NCBI RefSeq assembly: GCF_949769195.1
Contig: NZ_OX458333.1
Location: 372,001-436,000, forward strand
Length of the DNA: 64,000 nt
Direction of reading: 5' to 3'
DNA from: Methylocaldum szegediense
Lineage (GTDB): Bacteria > Pseudomonadota > Gammaproteobacteria > Methylococcales > Methylococcaceae
A model generated the notes under the pieces. It worked only from the letters and a program-made list of their open reading frames with translations. It was not told where the DNA came from and did no database searches. The stretch's first letter is position 1. Every line of letters begins with the position of its first letter. Positions 26,350-35,313 of the stretch are shown one piece after another. The translations under genes were made by a program, and so were the position numbers.

Positions 26350-26739
26350 ATGAGCGTCCTGGTTGGTAACGAATTATTGACAATGTACGAATAGTTTAGC
26401 GTGCAGAACCGATTGACAAGCTCGATTGTCTTCAAGTAAAAACCGCATAACTTACATGGAATTTGGGGCGGGGTAACCACCGCAGGTGCTAAGCGGCGCG
26501 TAAAGGAAGCTCTGATTACGTCTCCGGTGGGAGAAGCGACCTGTGCAACTGATTGATCTAAAAGGCCCTCACCCAACCCTCTCCCAGAGGGAGAGGGCTT
26601 ATTCAGAGCTTCCTAAAGGGAAAGCGAAACCACCGGACGATGCGTCAACGATATTTGAGCCGCGCCTGAGGGTGGCCAGCGCCTGGGTTCGCTCATTTCC
26701 GCGATCAGTCGATCCATACGAACGAAGAGCAGGGGGTGG
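26350..26739. other. Intergenic region between the SbcD-like gene and hupS
   Basis: Divergent promoters must lie here. A CCTCTCCC-AGA-GGGAGAGG hairpin repeat at about 26577-26600 belongs to the dispersed family also seen at 4367 and 29690. I found no convincing -24/-12 (sigma-54) motif for the hydrogenase. Confidence 0.5.
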
Positions 26740-27840
26740 ATGGTGAATTCCGAAAGCTTTTACGATGTGATGCGCCGGCAGGGCATCAGTCGCCGCAGTT
26801 TTCTGAAATACTGCGGGCTGACCGCGTCGGCGCTGGCCCTGGGACCGCAGTTTGTCGGCCAAATCGTCCACGCCATGGAAACCAAGCCGCGCACGCCGGT
26901 CCTTTGGCTGCACGGGCTGGAGTGCACCTGCTGTTCCGAATCCTTCATCCGCTCGGCGCATCCCTTAGCCAAAGACGTGGTGCTGTCGATGCTCTCGCTC
27001 GACTATGACGATACGCTCATGGCATCGGCCGGCCATCAGGCGGAAGCGATACTCGAAGAGACCATCAGCAAATACAAGGGCCGCTACATTCTCGCGGTGG
27101 AGGGCAATCCGCCGCTGAACGAAGACGGCATGTTCTGCATCGTCGGTGGCAAGCCGTTCGTGGAGAAGCTGCGCTACGCAGCCAAAGATTGTCTCGCTGT
27201 GATCGCTTGGGGTTCCTGTGCTTCCTGGGGTTGTGTACAGGCTGCCAAGCCGAATCCCACCCGGGCCACCCCGGTGCACAAGGTCATCACTGACAAACCG
27301 GTGATCAAGGTTCCGGGCTGTCCGCCCATCGCCGAGGTCATGACCGCCGTCGTCACCTACATGCTGACCTTCGACAAGCTCCCGGAGCTGGACGCCCAGG
27401 GACGTCCCAAGATGTTCTACGGCCAGCGTATCCACGACAAATGCTACCGTCGCCCGCATTTCGACGCCGGCCAGTTTGTCGAGACCTGGGACGACGAGGC
27501 GGCGCGCAAGGGTTATTGCCTTTACAAAATGGGCTGCAAGGGGCCGACCACGTACAACGCCTGCTCCACTGTGCGCTGGAACGGCGGTGTGTCGTTCCCG
27601 ATCCAGTCGGGCCATGGCTGCATCGGCTGTTCCGAGGACGGATTCTGGGACAAAGGGCCTTTCTACAACCGCGTGACGGCTTTGAACGCCTTCGGTATCG
27701 AGTCGAACGCCGACAGGGTGGGGCTGATCGCGGCCGGTGCGGTCGGTACGGCGATCGCGGGCCATGCCGCCGTTTCCATCGGCAAGCATGTGAAAGGCAA
27801 AGAGTCCAAGAACGATAAGCACGAGCGAGAAGAAGCATGA
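26740..27840 (+). CDS. hupS: Uptake [NiFe]-hydrogenase small subunit, oxygen-tolerant type
   Basis: 366 residues; carries the Fe-S clusters that pass electrons from the NiFe site. A Tat signal ([11 protein letters not shown], residues 16-26) directs the folded complex across the inner membrane, and a C-terminal hydrophobic helix ([20 protein letters not shown]) anchors it. The proximal-cluster cysteines are C62, C64, C65 (ECTCCSES), C160 and C165 (GSCASWGC) and C194 (VPGCPP). The extra C64 and C165 replace the glycines of standard enzymes and mark a [4Fe-3S] cluster of group 1d oxygen-tolerant hydrogenases. The remaining clusters use [17 protein letters not shown] and [17 protein letters not shown] precedes the ATG. 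Overlaps hupL by four bases. Confidence 0.97.
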   Translation: MVNSESFYDVMRRQGISRRSFLKYCGLTASALALGPQFVGQIVHAMETKPRTPVLWLHGLECTCCSESFIRSAHPLAKDVVLSMLSLDYDDTLMASAGHQAEAILEETISKYKGRYILAVEGNPPLNEDGMFCIVGGKPFVEKLRYAAKDCLAVIAWGSCASWGCVQAAKPNPTRATPVHKVITDKPVIKVPGCPPIAEVMTAVVTYMLTFDKLPELDAQGRPKMFYGQRIHDKCYRRPHFDAGQFVETWDDEAARKGYCLYKMGCKGPTTYNACSTVRWNGGVSFPIQSGHGCIGCSEDGFWDKGPFYNRVTALNAFGIESNADRVGLIAAGAVGTAIAGHAAVSIGKHVKGKESKNDKHEREEA

Positions 27841-29630
27841 CCGTCACCCAAACGCCTAACGGCTTCAAGCTGGACGACAGCGGCAGGCGCATCGTCGTCG
27901 ATCCGGTCACCCGCATCGAAGGCCATATGCGCTGCGAGGTCAACCTGGACGAAAACAACGTGATCCGCAACGCGGTGTCCAGCGGCACCATGTGGCGTGG
28001 TCTGGAAGTGATCCTGAAGGGCCGAGACCCGCGCGATGCTTGGGCCTTCACCGAACGGATCTGCGGCGTCTGCACGGGCACACATGCACTGACTTCGGTG
28101 CGCGCGGTCGAGGATGCCCTGGGGATTACGATCCCTGAGAACGCCAACTCGATCCGCAACATCATGCAGCTGACCCTGCAAGCCCACGACCATCTGGTGC
28201 ATTTCTACCATTTGCACGCGCTCGACTGGGTGGACGTCATCAGCGCGCTGAAAGCCGATCCCAAAGCGACCTCGGAACTCGCGCAAAGCATTTCGCCGTG
28301 GCCGAAGTCTTCGCCGGGGTATTTCCACGATATCCAGACGCGCCTCAAGAAGTTCGTCGAGAGCGGCCAGCTTGGACTGTTCGCGAACGGCTATTGGGGC
28401 AATCCGGCCTACAAGCTGCCGCCGGAAGCCAATTTGATGGCGGTTGCCCATTACCTCGAAGCGCTCGATTTCCAGAAGGAAATCGTCAAGATTCACACGG
28501 TTTACGGTGGCAAGAACCCGCATCCGAACTGGCTGGTGGGCGGCGTGCCCTGCGCGATCAACGTGGACGACGTCGGCGCGGTCGGCGGGATCAACATGGA
28601 ACGTCTGAACCTAGTCTCGTCCATCATCGACCAGACCATCGAGTTCATTGAACAGGTTTATCTGCCGGACCTGCAAGCCATTGCGTCTTTCTACAAGGAC
28701 TGGCTTTACGGCGGCGGCCTATCGTCGACCAATGTGCTGGCCTACGGCGATATACCGGAAAAGGCCAACGACCCATCCCCCGACAATCTGCGTTTGCCGT
28801 GTGGCGCCATCATCAACGGCAATCTAAAGGAAGTTCACGAGGTCGATTTGAAAGATCCGGCCCAGATCCAGGAGTTCGTGACGCATTCCTGGTATCGCTA
28901 TCCAGACGATGAAATCGGGTTGCATCCCTTCGACGGCGTGACCGAACCGAACTTCGTGCTTGGGCGTAGGACCAAGGGTACCCGCACCAATATCGAAAAC
29001 CTGGACGAGAGCGCCAAATACTCGTGGATCAAGGCGCCGCGCTGGCGCGGCCATGCCATGGAAGTCGGACCGCTGGCTCGCTACATCATCGGTTACGCGA
29101 AGGGGGTACCGGAGATCAAGGAGCCTGTCGACAAATTCCTGCACGACCTCGGTCTGCCGTTAAACGCGCTGTTTTCGACTCTGGGCCGTACCGCCGCTCG
29201 AGGGTTGGAAGCTCAGTATTGCGCAAGGCTGATGCGGCATTTCCAGGACAAGCTGGTGAAAAACATCAAGGCCGGCGATCTGAGCACCGCCAACGTCGCC
29301 AAATGGGAACCGAAGACCTGGCCCGCCGAAGCACGAGGGGTTGGTACAACCGAGGCTCCACGGGGTGCTTTGGGGCATTGGATCAAGATCAAGGACGGGA
29401 AGATCGAAAATTACCAGTGCATCGTGCCGACCACCTGGAACGGTTCGCCGCGCGACCGGGCCGGCAATATCGGCGCATTCGAAGCCGCATTGATGAACAC
29501 CCGGGTCGAAAAAGCGGAAGAGCCTTTGGAGATCCTACGCACCCTGCACAGTTTCGATCCTTGTCTCGCTTGTTCGACCCATGTCATGGACCGGGACGGG
29601 CAGGAATTGACGCGAATCCGGGTCCGCTAG
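27837..29630 (+). CDS. hupL: Uptake [NiFe]-hydrogenase large subunit
   Basis: 597 residues; holds the NiFe(CN)2CO active site that splits H2 in the periplasm. Active-site cysteines are in [12 protein letters not shown] (about residues 75-86) and in DPCLACSTH near the C-terminus. The end [15 protein letters not shown] is the 15-residue tail removed after His by the HupD protease once nickel is in place. No signal peptide: it travels with HupS. The ATGA overlap with hupS couples translation. The next gene, hupE, is 618 bases away across repeats. Confidence 0.97.
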   Translation: MTVTQTPNGFKLDDSGRRIVVDPVTRIEGHMRCEVNLDENNVIRNAVSSGTMWRGLEVILKGRDPRDAWAFTERICGVCTGTHALTSVRAVEDALGITIPENANSIRNIMQLTLQAHDHLVHFYHLHALDWVDVISALKADPKATSELAQSISPWPKSSPGYFHDIQTRLKKFVESGQLGLFANGYWGNPAYKLPPEANLMAVAHYLEALDFQKEIVKIHTVYGGKNPHPNWLVGGVPCAINVDDVGAVGGINMERLNLVSSIIDQTIEFIEQVYLPDLQAIASFYKDWLYGGGLSSTNVLAYGDIPEKANDPSPDNLRLPCGAIINGNLKEVHEVDLKDPAQIQEFVTHSWYRYPDDEIGLHPFDGVTEPNFVLGRRTKGTRTNIENLDESAKYSWIKAPRWRGHAMEVGPLARYIIGYAKGVPEIKEPVDKFLHDLGLPLNALFSTLGRTAARGLEAQYCARLMRHFQDKLVKNIKAGDLSTANVAKWEPKTWPAEARGVGTTEAPRGALGHWIKIKDGKIENYQCIVPTTWNGSPRDRAGNIGAFEAALMNTRVEKAEEPLEILRTLHSFDPCLACSTHVMDRDGQELTRIRVR

Positions 29631-29684
29631 AGCAGATTTTCATGCTTTAAGCAGAGGGAGTTCGCAAAACCATCCGGCAAGACA

Positions 29685-30095
29685 CCCTCTCCCAGTGGGG
29701 CATCTGGCAAGGCTTGTGATTTGGATGCGTGGGTGCCGTTTGCAGCTCTGCATTAGGAATGTGCGGATCAATTGGGATGAGGGTGATTCGAAGAGGCTTC
29801 TTGACGCGCGGTACCGTAAGGAAGCTCTGAATAAGTTCTCTCCAGCCGGGAGAGGTTTTGGGGCGTGGCCTTTAAAGCAATTAGGTGTGTAGGTCACTTT
29901 TCTCGCTGGAGACGTATTCCATTCCGCATTCGGATGAACAGGAATCGTAGGATGGGTAGAGTGAAGCGAAACCCATCGATGATGGGTTAGTCCGTCGGAT
30001 TCGCTCGGAACACAGGCCCTTTGACCGGCTCAGGGCAGGTCCGAGGTCGCGCGGTGGGTTACGGCCTCACGGCCTAACCCACCCTACAAAAATGA
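29685..30095. repeat. Cluster of dispersed palindromic repeats between hupL and hupE
   Basis: Two repeat families meet here. The CCTCTCCC family has copies at about 29685-29710 and 29820-29860 (GAAGCTCTGAATAAG also recurs from 26600). The GTGGGTTA family lies at 29945-30090, with GCGGTGGGTTACGGCCTCAC facing GGCCTAACCCACCCTACA in a long stem. The spacing suggests insertion inside a once tighter operon. Confidence 0.75.
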
Positions 30096-30248
30096 ATGCC
30101 TTTTGAAAGCGATTTGGGATTATCCAACTGCAGGATTGTGGACGCACAATCCATCCGGTGCATTTTCTAGCTAGTGCAGCTCAAGGCAACGACGTTCGGG
30201 TGTTTCATGCGTGACAGGATTCAAAAACCTTATACATCGGGGAATCTT

Positions 30249-30833
30249 ATGCGTCTCAAATACGTACTTCCTTTGCTGATTCAACTCCTCTGGGCCCGCC
30301 AGTCCTTCGCCCATACCGGTTTTCACCCGGTGGAAGGGTTCGCGAGTGGTTTCGTTCATCCTCTACTCGGCGCCGATCATCTTGTGGCGATGGTGTGCGT
30401 GGGCGTGTGGGCCGCGTTAATGACCGCCGAGCCGGGGCGTTTGTGGCGATTGCCGGCGACGTTCATGGCGGCCATGGTCCTGGGCGGTGCGCTGGGAGCA
30501 TTCGGCGTGGAAGTTGCCGGGATGGAGTCTGCCATCGCCGCATCGGTTCTGGCCCTGGGGCTGCTGCTCTTGGCTAAGGTTCGGCTTTCGGGCGTGCTCG
30601 CGAGCCTGATCGTCGGTCTTTTCGCCGTCGCCCATGGCTATGCCCACGGCCTCGAAATGGCTCAAAACACGGCATTCACCGCTTATGCGGGCGGATTCGT
30701 GATCGCGACGGGTGCGCTCCATATCCTCGGTATCGTGCTGGGTCGTTGCCTGCTCCCCGCGCCCGGCATGTACCGTATCGCCGGCGGGGCCGCAAGCGTG
30801 TTCGGCATAGCTCTGCTCGCTCAGGTTTGGTGA
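30249..30833 (+). CDS. hupE: HupE/UreJ-type nickel permease
   Basis: 194 residues. A signal-like first helix (LKYVLPLLIQLLWARQSFA) is followed by the family motif HTGFHPVEGFASGFVHPLLG, then ADHLVAMVCVGVWAA, and by five more helices. His and Asp in HPLLGADH are the conserved metal-passing residues of the HupE/UreJ family; HGYAHG lies in a later helix. It imports Ni(II) (or Co) for the hydrogenase. The ATG at 30249 has GGGGA just before it. Nine bases separate it from the cytochrome b gene. Confidence 0.93.
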   Translation: MRLKYVLPLLIQLLWARQSFAHTGFHPVEGFASGFVHPLLGADHLVAMVCVGVWAALMTAEPGRLWRLPATFMAAMVLGGALGAFGVEVAGMESAIAASVLALGLLLLAKVRLSGVLASLIVGLFAVAHGYAHGLEMAQNTAFTAYAGGFVIATGALHILGIVLGRCLLPAPGMYRIAGGAASVFGIALLAQVW

Positions 30834-30842
30834 GGGGGCTCC

Positions 30843-31529
30843 ATGTCCGCGATCGATTCCGTGCAGAACCCGGTTTATGTCTACGAGAGGCCGGTTCGGC
30901 TGTGGCATTGGGTGAATGCGCTGGCACTGGTGGTGCTTGCCGTTACCGGCTATTTGATCGCTTCGCCCTTGGTCGTTTCGGACGGTGAAGCCAGCGAGCA
31001 CTATTTAATGGGCTATGTTCGCTTCACCCATTTCGCCGCCGGCTACCTACTGGCGGTCGGTTTCATCGGCCGCGCCTACTGGGCGTTGGTCGGCAACGAA
31101 TATGCACGCGAGCTATTCGTTCCGGCGATACACCGCGCTGACTGGTGGGAAGGTCTCTGGCACGAAATCAAATGGTATCTGTTTCTGGTGCCGGAACCAC
31201 GCAAACATGCCGGCCACAATCCGCTCGCCAACCTGGCCATGTTTCTGTTCTACGTGCTGGGCGCGCTGTTCATGATCGTGACCGGTTTCGCGCTGTACGG
31301 CGAAGGCCTAGGGCAGGGGAGCTGGGCCAGCCGCTGGTTTGGTTGGGTGATACCACTGTTCGGTGAGAGTCAGGATGTTCATACTTGGCACCACGTGGGC
31401 ATGTGGTATCTGGTCGTGTTTACCGTGATCCACGTCTATATCGTCATCCGCGAACATCGGATGTCTCGGCAGACGGTAGCGACGACCATGATCGACGGGT
31501 GGCGCCATTTCCGGGATGATAGGCCGTGA
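30843..31529 (+). CDS. hupC: Ni/Fe-hydrogenase b-type cytochrome subunit
   Basis: 228 residues, four transmembrane helices. It takes electrons from HupS and passes them to quinone. Candidate haem-ligand histidines are in RLWHWVNALALV (helix 1), YVRFTHFAAGYLL (helix 2) and VHTWHHVGMWYLV with VIHVYIVIREHR (helix 4). Typical cues: VYVYERPVRLWHW at the N-terminus and KWYLFLVPEPRKHAGHNPLA in the loop. GAGGGGG lies before the ATG. The stop overlaps the hupD start. Confidence 0.95.
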   Translation: MSAIDSVQNPVYVYERPVRLWHWVNALALVVLAVTGYLIASPLVVSDGEASEHYLMGYVRFTHFAAGYLLAVGFIGRAYWALVGNEYARELFVPAIHRADWWEGLWHEIKWYLFLVPEPRKHAGHNPLANLAMFLFYVLGALFMIVTGFALYGEGLGQGSWASRWFGWVIPLFGESQDVHTWHHVGMWYLVVFTVIHVYIVIREHRMSRQTVATTMIDGWRHFRDDRP

Positions 31530-32128
31530 ACCGAATTTTGATTCTCGGTATCGGCAATGTACTATGGGCTGACGAAGGTTTCGGCGTGCGTGTCGTGCAG
31601 GCGCTGCAACGAAACTATGATTTTCCCGAATCGGTGCGGCTGATGGACGGCGGCACCCAGGGGCTGGCCTTGCTACCCTACGTACAGGAAGCCGATACGC
31701 TGATCATTGCCGATGCCGTGGATTTCAAGCATGATCCCGGAACGCTGGTGGAATTGCGCGATAGCGAGGTGCCGGCTTATTTGGGAGCGAAGAAGATGAG
31801 CCTGCACCAGGTTTCCTTTCAGGAAGTGCTGGCCTTGAGCGAACTGCTCGGCTACTCACCACGGCATTTGTATCTCGTCGGCGTTCAGCCTTGCGTGCTG
31901 GAGGATTACGGCGGCAGTCTCAGCGAGCCGGTCAAGGCCATGCTGGAACCAGCAGTCGCCCGCATCCTCCAGTATTTGGCTGAACTCGGGATCGTGGCTG
32001 AGAAACGGACTCAGGCGGAGCCGGATTCCGATCCCTTAAGTCTAGCGGCCTACGAGGCTCTGCGTCCGTCGGCAAGGGAGGCCTGTCGAGTCGGAGACGA
32101 ACGGTTTCTTGCATTGCGGAGCGAGTGA
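31526..32128 (+). CDS. hupD: Hydrogenase maturation endopeptidase
   Basis: 200 residues from GTG 31526, overlapping hupC by four bases. GIGNVLWADEGFGVRVVQAL starts the fold; nickel-sensing residues are Glu in ADEGFG, Asp in IADAVDF and His in KMSLHQVSF. The protease checks for nickel in HupL and removes its C-terminal tail. The C-terminus is slightly longer than in relatives, with an Arg/Glu-rich end. Part of the hupE-C-D-F-G-H-I operon. Confidence 0.95.
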   Translation: MNRILILGIGNVLWADEGFGVRVVQALQRNYDFPESVRLMDGGTQGLALLPYVQEADTLIIADAVDFKHDPGTLVELRDSEVPAYLGAKKMSLHQVSFQEVLALSELLGYSPRHLYLVGVQPCVLEDYGGSLSEPVKAMLEPAVARILQYLAELGIVAEKRTQAEPDSDPLSLAAYEALRPSAREACRVGDERFLALRSE

Positions 32129-32129
32129 A

Positions 32130-32432
32130 GTGTGCATAGGCATTCCCATGCAAGTCGTTCGAGCGGAATCGTTTCAGGCCTGGTGCAAGGGTGCCGAGGG
32201 CGAGGCGATGGTCGACATGCGTTTGGTGGGATCGCAGCCGGAGGGTACCTGGGTGTTGGTGTTTCTTGGGACGGCTCGTGAGGTTCTCGAACCCGAGCGC
32301 GCCGCGCAGATTGAGGCCGCATTGAAGGGGCTGCGGGATGCTATGAGCGGCAGTTACGATCCGGCCGCGGCGTTCGCCGACTTGGTGGACCGCGAGCCTC
32401 AGTTACCCGAGTTCCTGCGGGAGCCGACATGA
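32130..32432 (+). CDS. hupF: HypC-family chaperone HupF
   Basis: 100 residues. The GTG at 32130 is chosen because it puts Cys second (M-CIGIPMQVV), the hallmark of HypC/HupF proteins, whose N-terminal Cys contacts the hydrogenase precursor or the iron centre. Longer than HypC by a C-terminal helical part (ALKGLRDAMSGSYD). In Rhizobium HupF protects HupL under oxygen. A separate hypC is present at 43991. Overlaps hupG by four bases. Confidence 0.9.
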   Translation: MCIGIPMQVVRAESFQAWCKGAEGEAMVDMRLVGSQPEGTWVLVFLGTAREVLEPERAAQIEAALKGLRDAMSGSYDPAAAFADLVDREPQLPEFLREPT

Positions 32433-32800
32433 CCCTGGCGGAGATGTTCGATCGGCTTTCAGGCAATCCGGGCATTAGCCTGGTGGATAAAGAGGGTCTG
32501 GTCGAATTCGCTGCGGCGCATTCGAAATGTCTGGTCGGCTTTTTCAGCGATCCCAAGGCCCATCCGGAGAATGCCGATCTCGCTGTGGTGCTTCCTGAAT
32601 TGCTGCGGGCGTTTCCGTCGCTACGGGCAGCGGTTTTGAAACCCGAGGCTGTTGTTTCCGCGGCCCGGGACTACGGCGTTGTGGTCTATCCCGCGCTGGT
32701 ATTTTTGAACGACGGCCAAGCATCCAAGATCATGGCGCGGATACAAGCCTGGGCCGATTATCACAGTCAGATCCAGCAATGGTTGGACGGGGAGGGATGA
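32429..32800 (+). CDS. hupG: HyaE/HupG thioredoxin-fold accessory protein
   Basis: 123 residues of the HyaE/HupG family: thioredoxin-like fold without the CxxC pair (LVGFFSDPKAHPENADLAVV at the position of the active site). It is thought to chaperone the Tat-exported small subunit. The start overlaps hupF (ATGA) and its stop overlaps the hupH ATG. Confidence 0.88.
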   Translation: MTLAEMFDRLSGNPGISLVDKEGLVEFAAAHSKCLVGFFSDPKAHPENADLAVVLPELLRAFPSLRAAVLKPEAVVSAARDYGVVVYPALVFLNDGQASKIMARIQAWADYHSQIQQWLDGEG

Positions 32801-33648
32801 TGACCATGCTTGAACAGCACAGCCCAGTTGCGACCGAGAACGCCAGGCCGGTCAGTCCTTTCGACGATCCTGAATGCGGCTATCTCCAGATGCCTCGGGG
32901 CATGCAGACCTTCTCGATGCCAATTACAGGCGGGATTCCCGCCAGTCGTGCCGGTATCGCGGTCTTGCGTCAATTGGCCGAGTGCTTGACGGCCGAGCTG
33001 AACGGTATCGATTCGGACCGTATCGATCTCGATTCGTACGACGAAGAAACCGGCCGTTTTCTCGATCAGGTGCTAGGGGACGGCGAGGTCAGCGCCTTGG
33101 TCGACATACCGGACGTGCGTTGGGCGATTCGCGAGTCGGTGTTCATCGGCGTGTGGCGGCTGCGCGAATTCCGTCCGGGAGAACCCGCCCGAGACTATCT
33201 CGAAGTCGGCTCGGTTCCGGCGGTGTTGCGACAAGCCGGAAGGTATACGTCCGGGGTCGAACGGCCGCAGTCTTTCCCGGAAGGACTCATGAACGCGCCT
33301 TCGCTATTAGTGGAAGTGTTCGCGAAATCGGCCGCCTTCGAAGAAGGGCAGAGCGAGGTCATTAATCTCTCGCTGCTGCCGATGACCGAAAACGACCTCG
33401 CATATCTAGTCGACGTGCTGGGACTAGCCGGCGTCTCCATATTATCCAAGGGTTACGGCGACTGCCGCATCCGCCTGACCGGCTTGCCCAATGTGTGGTG
33501 GGTTCAGTATTTCAACGCCAGCGACCAAATGATCCTGAATACCCTGGAAATCACCCCGATTCCGCAAGCGGCGCAGGCTACCCGGGAGGATCTCGAGGAT
33601 TCGCTGCAGCGGATCAGGGAACTGCTGGCTCTGCTGAAGGCAAGCTGA
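32797..33648 (+). CDS. hupH: HyaF/HupH accessory protein
   Basis: 283 residues. Family features: SMPITGGIPASRAGIAVLRQ at the start of the conserved part, SEVINLSLLPMTENDLAYLV, and the C-terminal GYGDCRIRLTGLPNVWWVQY, then FNASDQMILNTLEI. Needed for small-subunit maturation, together with HupG. GGGAGGG precedes the ATG at 32797; a second ATG lies at 32800. Two bases from hupI. Confidence 0.93.
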   Translation: MMTMLEQHSPVATENARPVSPFDDPECGYLQMPRGMQTFSMPITGGIPASRAGIAVLRQLAECLTAELNGIDSDRIDLDSYDEETGRFLDQVLGDGEVSALVDIPDVRWAIRESVFIGVWRLREFRPGEPARDYLEVGSVPAVLRQAGRYTSGVERPQSFPEGLMNAPSLLVEVFAKSAAFEEGQSEVINLSLLPMTENDLAYLVDVLGLAGVSILSKGYGDCRIRLTGLPNVWWVQYFNASDQMILNTLEITPIPQAAQATREDLEDSLQRIRELLALLKAS

Positions 33649-33650
33649 TC

Positions 33651-33827
33651 ATGACCGAGGCAACGCGCTTCGAATGCCGCGTCTGTTGGCACGTGTACGA
33701 CCCGGACGAAGGCGATGTTCAGGCACAGATTCCGCCGGGTACTGCTTTTTCGGAACTCCCTGAGAACTGGTGCTGTCCCCGCTGCGACGGCGCGAAATCC
33801 GGTTTCCTTCCTTGCCCGGAGGGTTAG
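33651..33827 (+). CDS. hupI: Rubredoxin-type protein HupI
   Basis: 58 residues with both rubredoxin knuckles, ECRVCWHVYDPDEGD and WCCPRCDGAK, plus the conserved PPGTAFSELPENW loop. Binds one Fe(Cys)4. In hup clusters HupI is required for active hydrogenase in air. It is the last gene before the IS1595 insertion, which starts 19 bases beyond its stop. Confidence 0.93.
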   Translation: MTEATRFECRVCWHVYDPDEGDVQAQIPPGTAFSELPENWCCPRCDGAKSGFLPCPEG

Positions 33828-33846
33828 TGGATTTTCCAAAAGAATA

Positions 33847-34892
33847 CCTGATTAGCGATGAACTTCAGCCAAGCGAAGTCGCCACTCGGCTCGAGGATGA
33901 GTCAACACCGCAGCACGCGCCAGCCGTTGAAGCAGAATTTTGAGATCGAAACGCCGATTGAAGCGGTATTGGAATTCGGCTAGATACCGCCTGGCATATT
34001 TCTCAAATTTGATCGCATGATAGGTGCCGGAAAGGGCGGTTTTCAGGTTGCTCAACAGCGTGTTAACCCAACGAAACGCCGGATGTTGGGCCGATGACCG
34101 CCCAGAGCCCAGAATCAGGCGTTGATGCCCCGCGATGACCCGGTGCAAGCTCCGAAACCCGCTCAGGCCATCGGTGAGGGCGTAGGTCGACGGGGCTAAG
34201 GCGCGTTGGGCCCAGTTCGCGATCGCCTGCTGGGTGAACGGCAGGGGATCAAGGCGCACAAACCACGGGTGCCCGTCGTCCGTGGTTTGTACCGCCATCA
34301 CAAAGCTGACTTTGTTTTCGGAGCCCCGTCCGCGTTTCCCGGACCGTTCCCCGCCCAGGTAAGCATCGTCAATCTCGACCCGCCCGGTCAGTTGCCGATC
34401 CGCTTCCTGCTCCGCCATCACCTGGATCAGCTTATGCTTCACCAGCCAGGCGGTGCGATAACACACCCCGAGATGACGCATCAGTTCCAAGGCCGAGACA
34501 TTGTTCTTGGCTTGGGTTAAGAGGTACATCGCCAGAAACCAGGAGGTGAGCGGCAGTTTGGTCGATTCGAAGATCGTCCCGGCCGTCAGCGTCGTTTGCT
34601 TTCGGCAGTGTCCGCATTGCCAGTATTTTCGCCCGCTCCGTTCGAACACCGTGTGGTGCGCGCCGCCGCAGGCCGGACAGCGGAAACCCTCTGGCCAGCG
34701 CAGGGCTTCCAGTGCTGCTTCGCATTGCTCTTCACGGCCGTATTGGCCCAGAAACTCGGCCAACGACAACCCCTTTTGAAATTGCACTCGGTTCATCGGC
34801 ATGGGACACCTCATATTGTGATCGATGTCCCTAGTCTAAGTCCCATAGTGGCTCACTACGTGAGCCTATACTGAATTTCATCGCTAATCAGG
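33847..34892 (-). mobile_element. IS1595-family insertion sequence, complete, with 8-bp target duplication
   Basis: Ends are inverted repeats CCTGATTAGCGATGAA (33847-33862) and TTCATCGCTAATCAGG (34877-34892). Direct AAAGAATA flanks it at 33839-33846 and 34893-34900, the 8-bp duplication expected for IS1595. 1,046 bases with one intact transposase. Inserted between hupI and hupK. Confidence 0.96.
33852..34802 (-). CDS. IS1595-family transposase
   Basis: 316 residues from ATG 34802 (MPMNRVQFQKGLS). N-terminal zinc ribbon (FRCPACGG, WQCGHCRKQTTLTAGT), then the ISXO2-like DDE domain: VEIDDAYLGGERSGKRG (D), YALTDGLSGFRSLHR (D) and the conserved KTALSGTYHAIKFEKYARRY with LAEFQYRFNRRF. No stop or shift is seen; likely active. 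The stop lies six bases from the IS end. Confidence 0.95.
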   Translation of the reverse strand: MPMNRVQFQKGLSLAEFLGQYGREEQCEAALEALRWPEGFRCPACGGAHHTVFERSGRKYWQCGHCRKQTTLTAGTIFESTKLPLTSWFLAMYLLTQAKNNVSALELMRHLGVCYRTAWLVKHKLIQVMAEQEADRQLTGRVEIDDAYLGGERSGKRGRGSENKVSFVMAVQTTDDGHPWFVRLDPLPFTQQAIANWAQRALAPSTYALTDGLSGFRSLHRVIAGHQRLILGSGRSSAQHPAFRWVNTLLSNLKTALSGTYHAIKFEKYARRYLAEFQYRFNRRFDLKILLQRLARAAVLTHPRAEWRLRLAEVHR

Positions 34893-34914
34893 AAAGAATA
34901 AAGTAAAGCCGCAA

Positions 34915-35160
34915 AGACTTTCTCCCCTACGGGGATACATCGGCAGGATTGCCGATTTGCACGCGTGAGCGCAGCTTGCGGCTCCGCATAGGGACCGTGC
35001 GGAGTGATTGGGTTTGGGGTGAGGGCGACTCGAATAATTCCAAATCGTATTCAATAAAGGATTAATTTTTGTAGGGTGGGTTAGGCCGCGAGGCCGTAAC
35101 CCACCGAGCGACCTCGAATCGGTGGGTTACGCTGCGCTAACCCACCCTACGATTAATGTT
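34915..35160. repeat. Dispersed palindromic repeats beside IS1595
   Basis: A degenerate copy of the CTCCCC...GGGGAT / GTGAGGGCGACTCGAATAA family at 34915-35045 is followed by a GTAGGGTGGGTTAGGCCGCG ... CGCTAACCCACCCTACGA palindrome at 35072-35152. The rest up to 35313 holds no gene that I recognise; hupJ, expected here in Rhizobium-type clusters, is not found. Confidence 0.75.
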
Positions 35161-35313
35161 CACGCGAATGCCGAATGGAATAACACGTACTCTTTTCTCA
35201 CTGCGCCGTAACAATGTCAAAGCACAGCATACCCGCCGACTAAAAAGCGCTTTCCCGTTTTGGACGCTTGACCGAAGCATCTCAGTGGCCGTCTTAACCG
35301 GAATTAACTACCC

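Noticed and set aside
26965-28523. Long minus-strand frames (270-286 codons) opposite hupS and hupL
   Set aside because: Antisense to clear hydrogenase genes; sequence has no family features.
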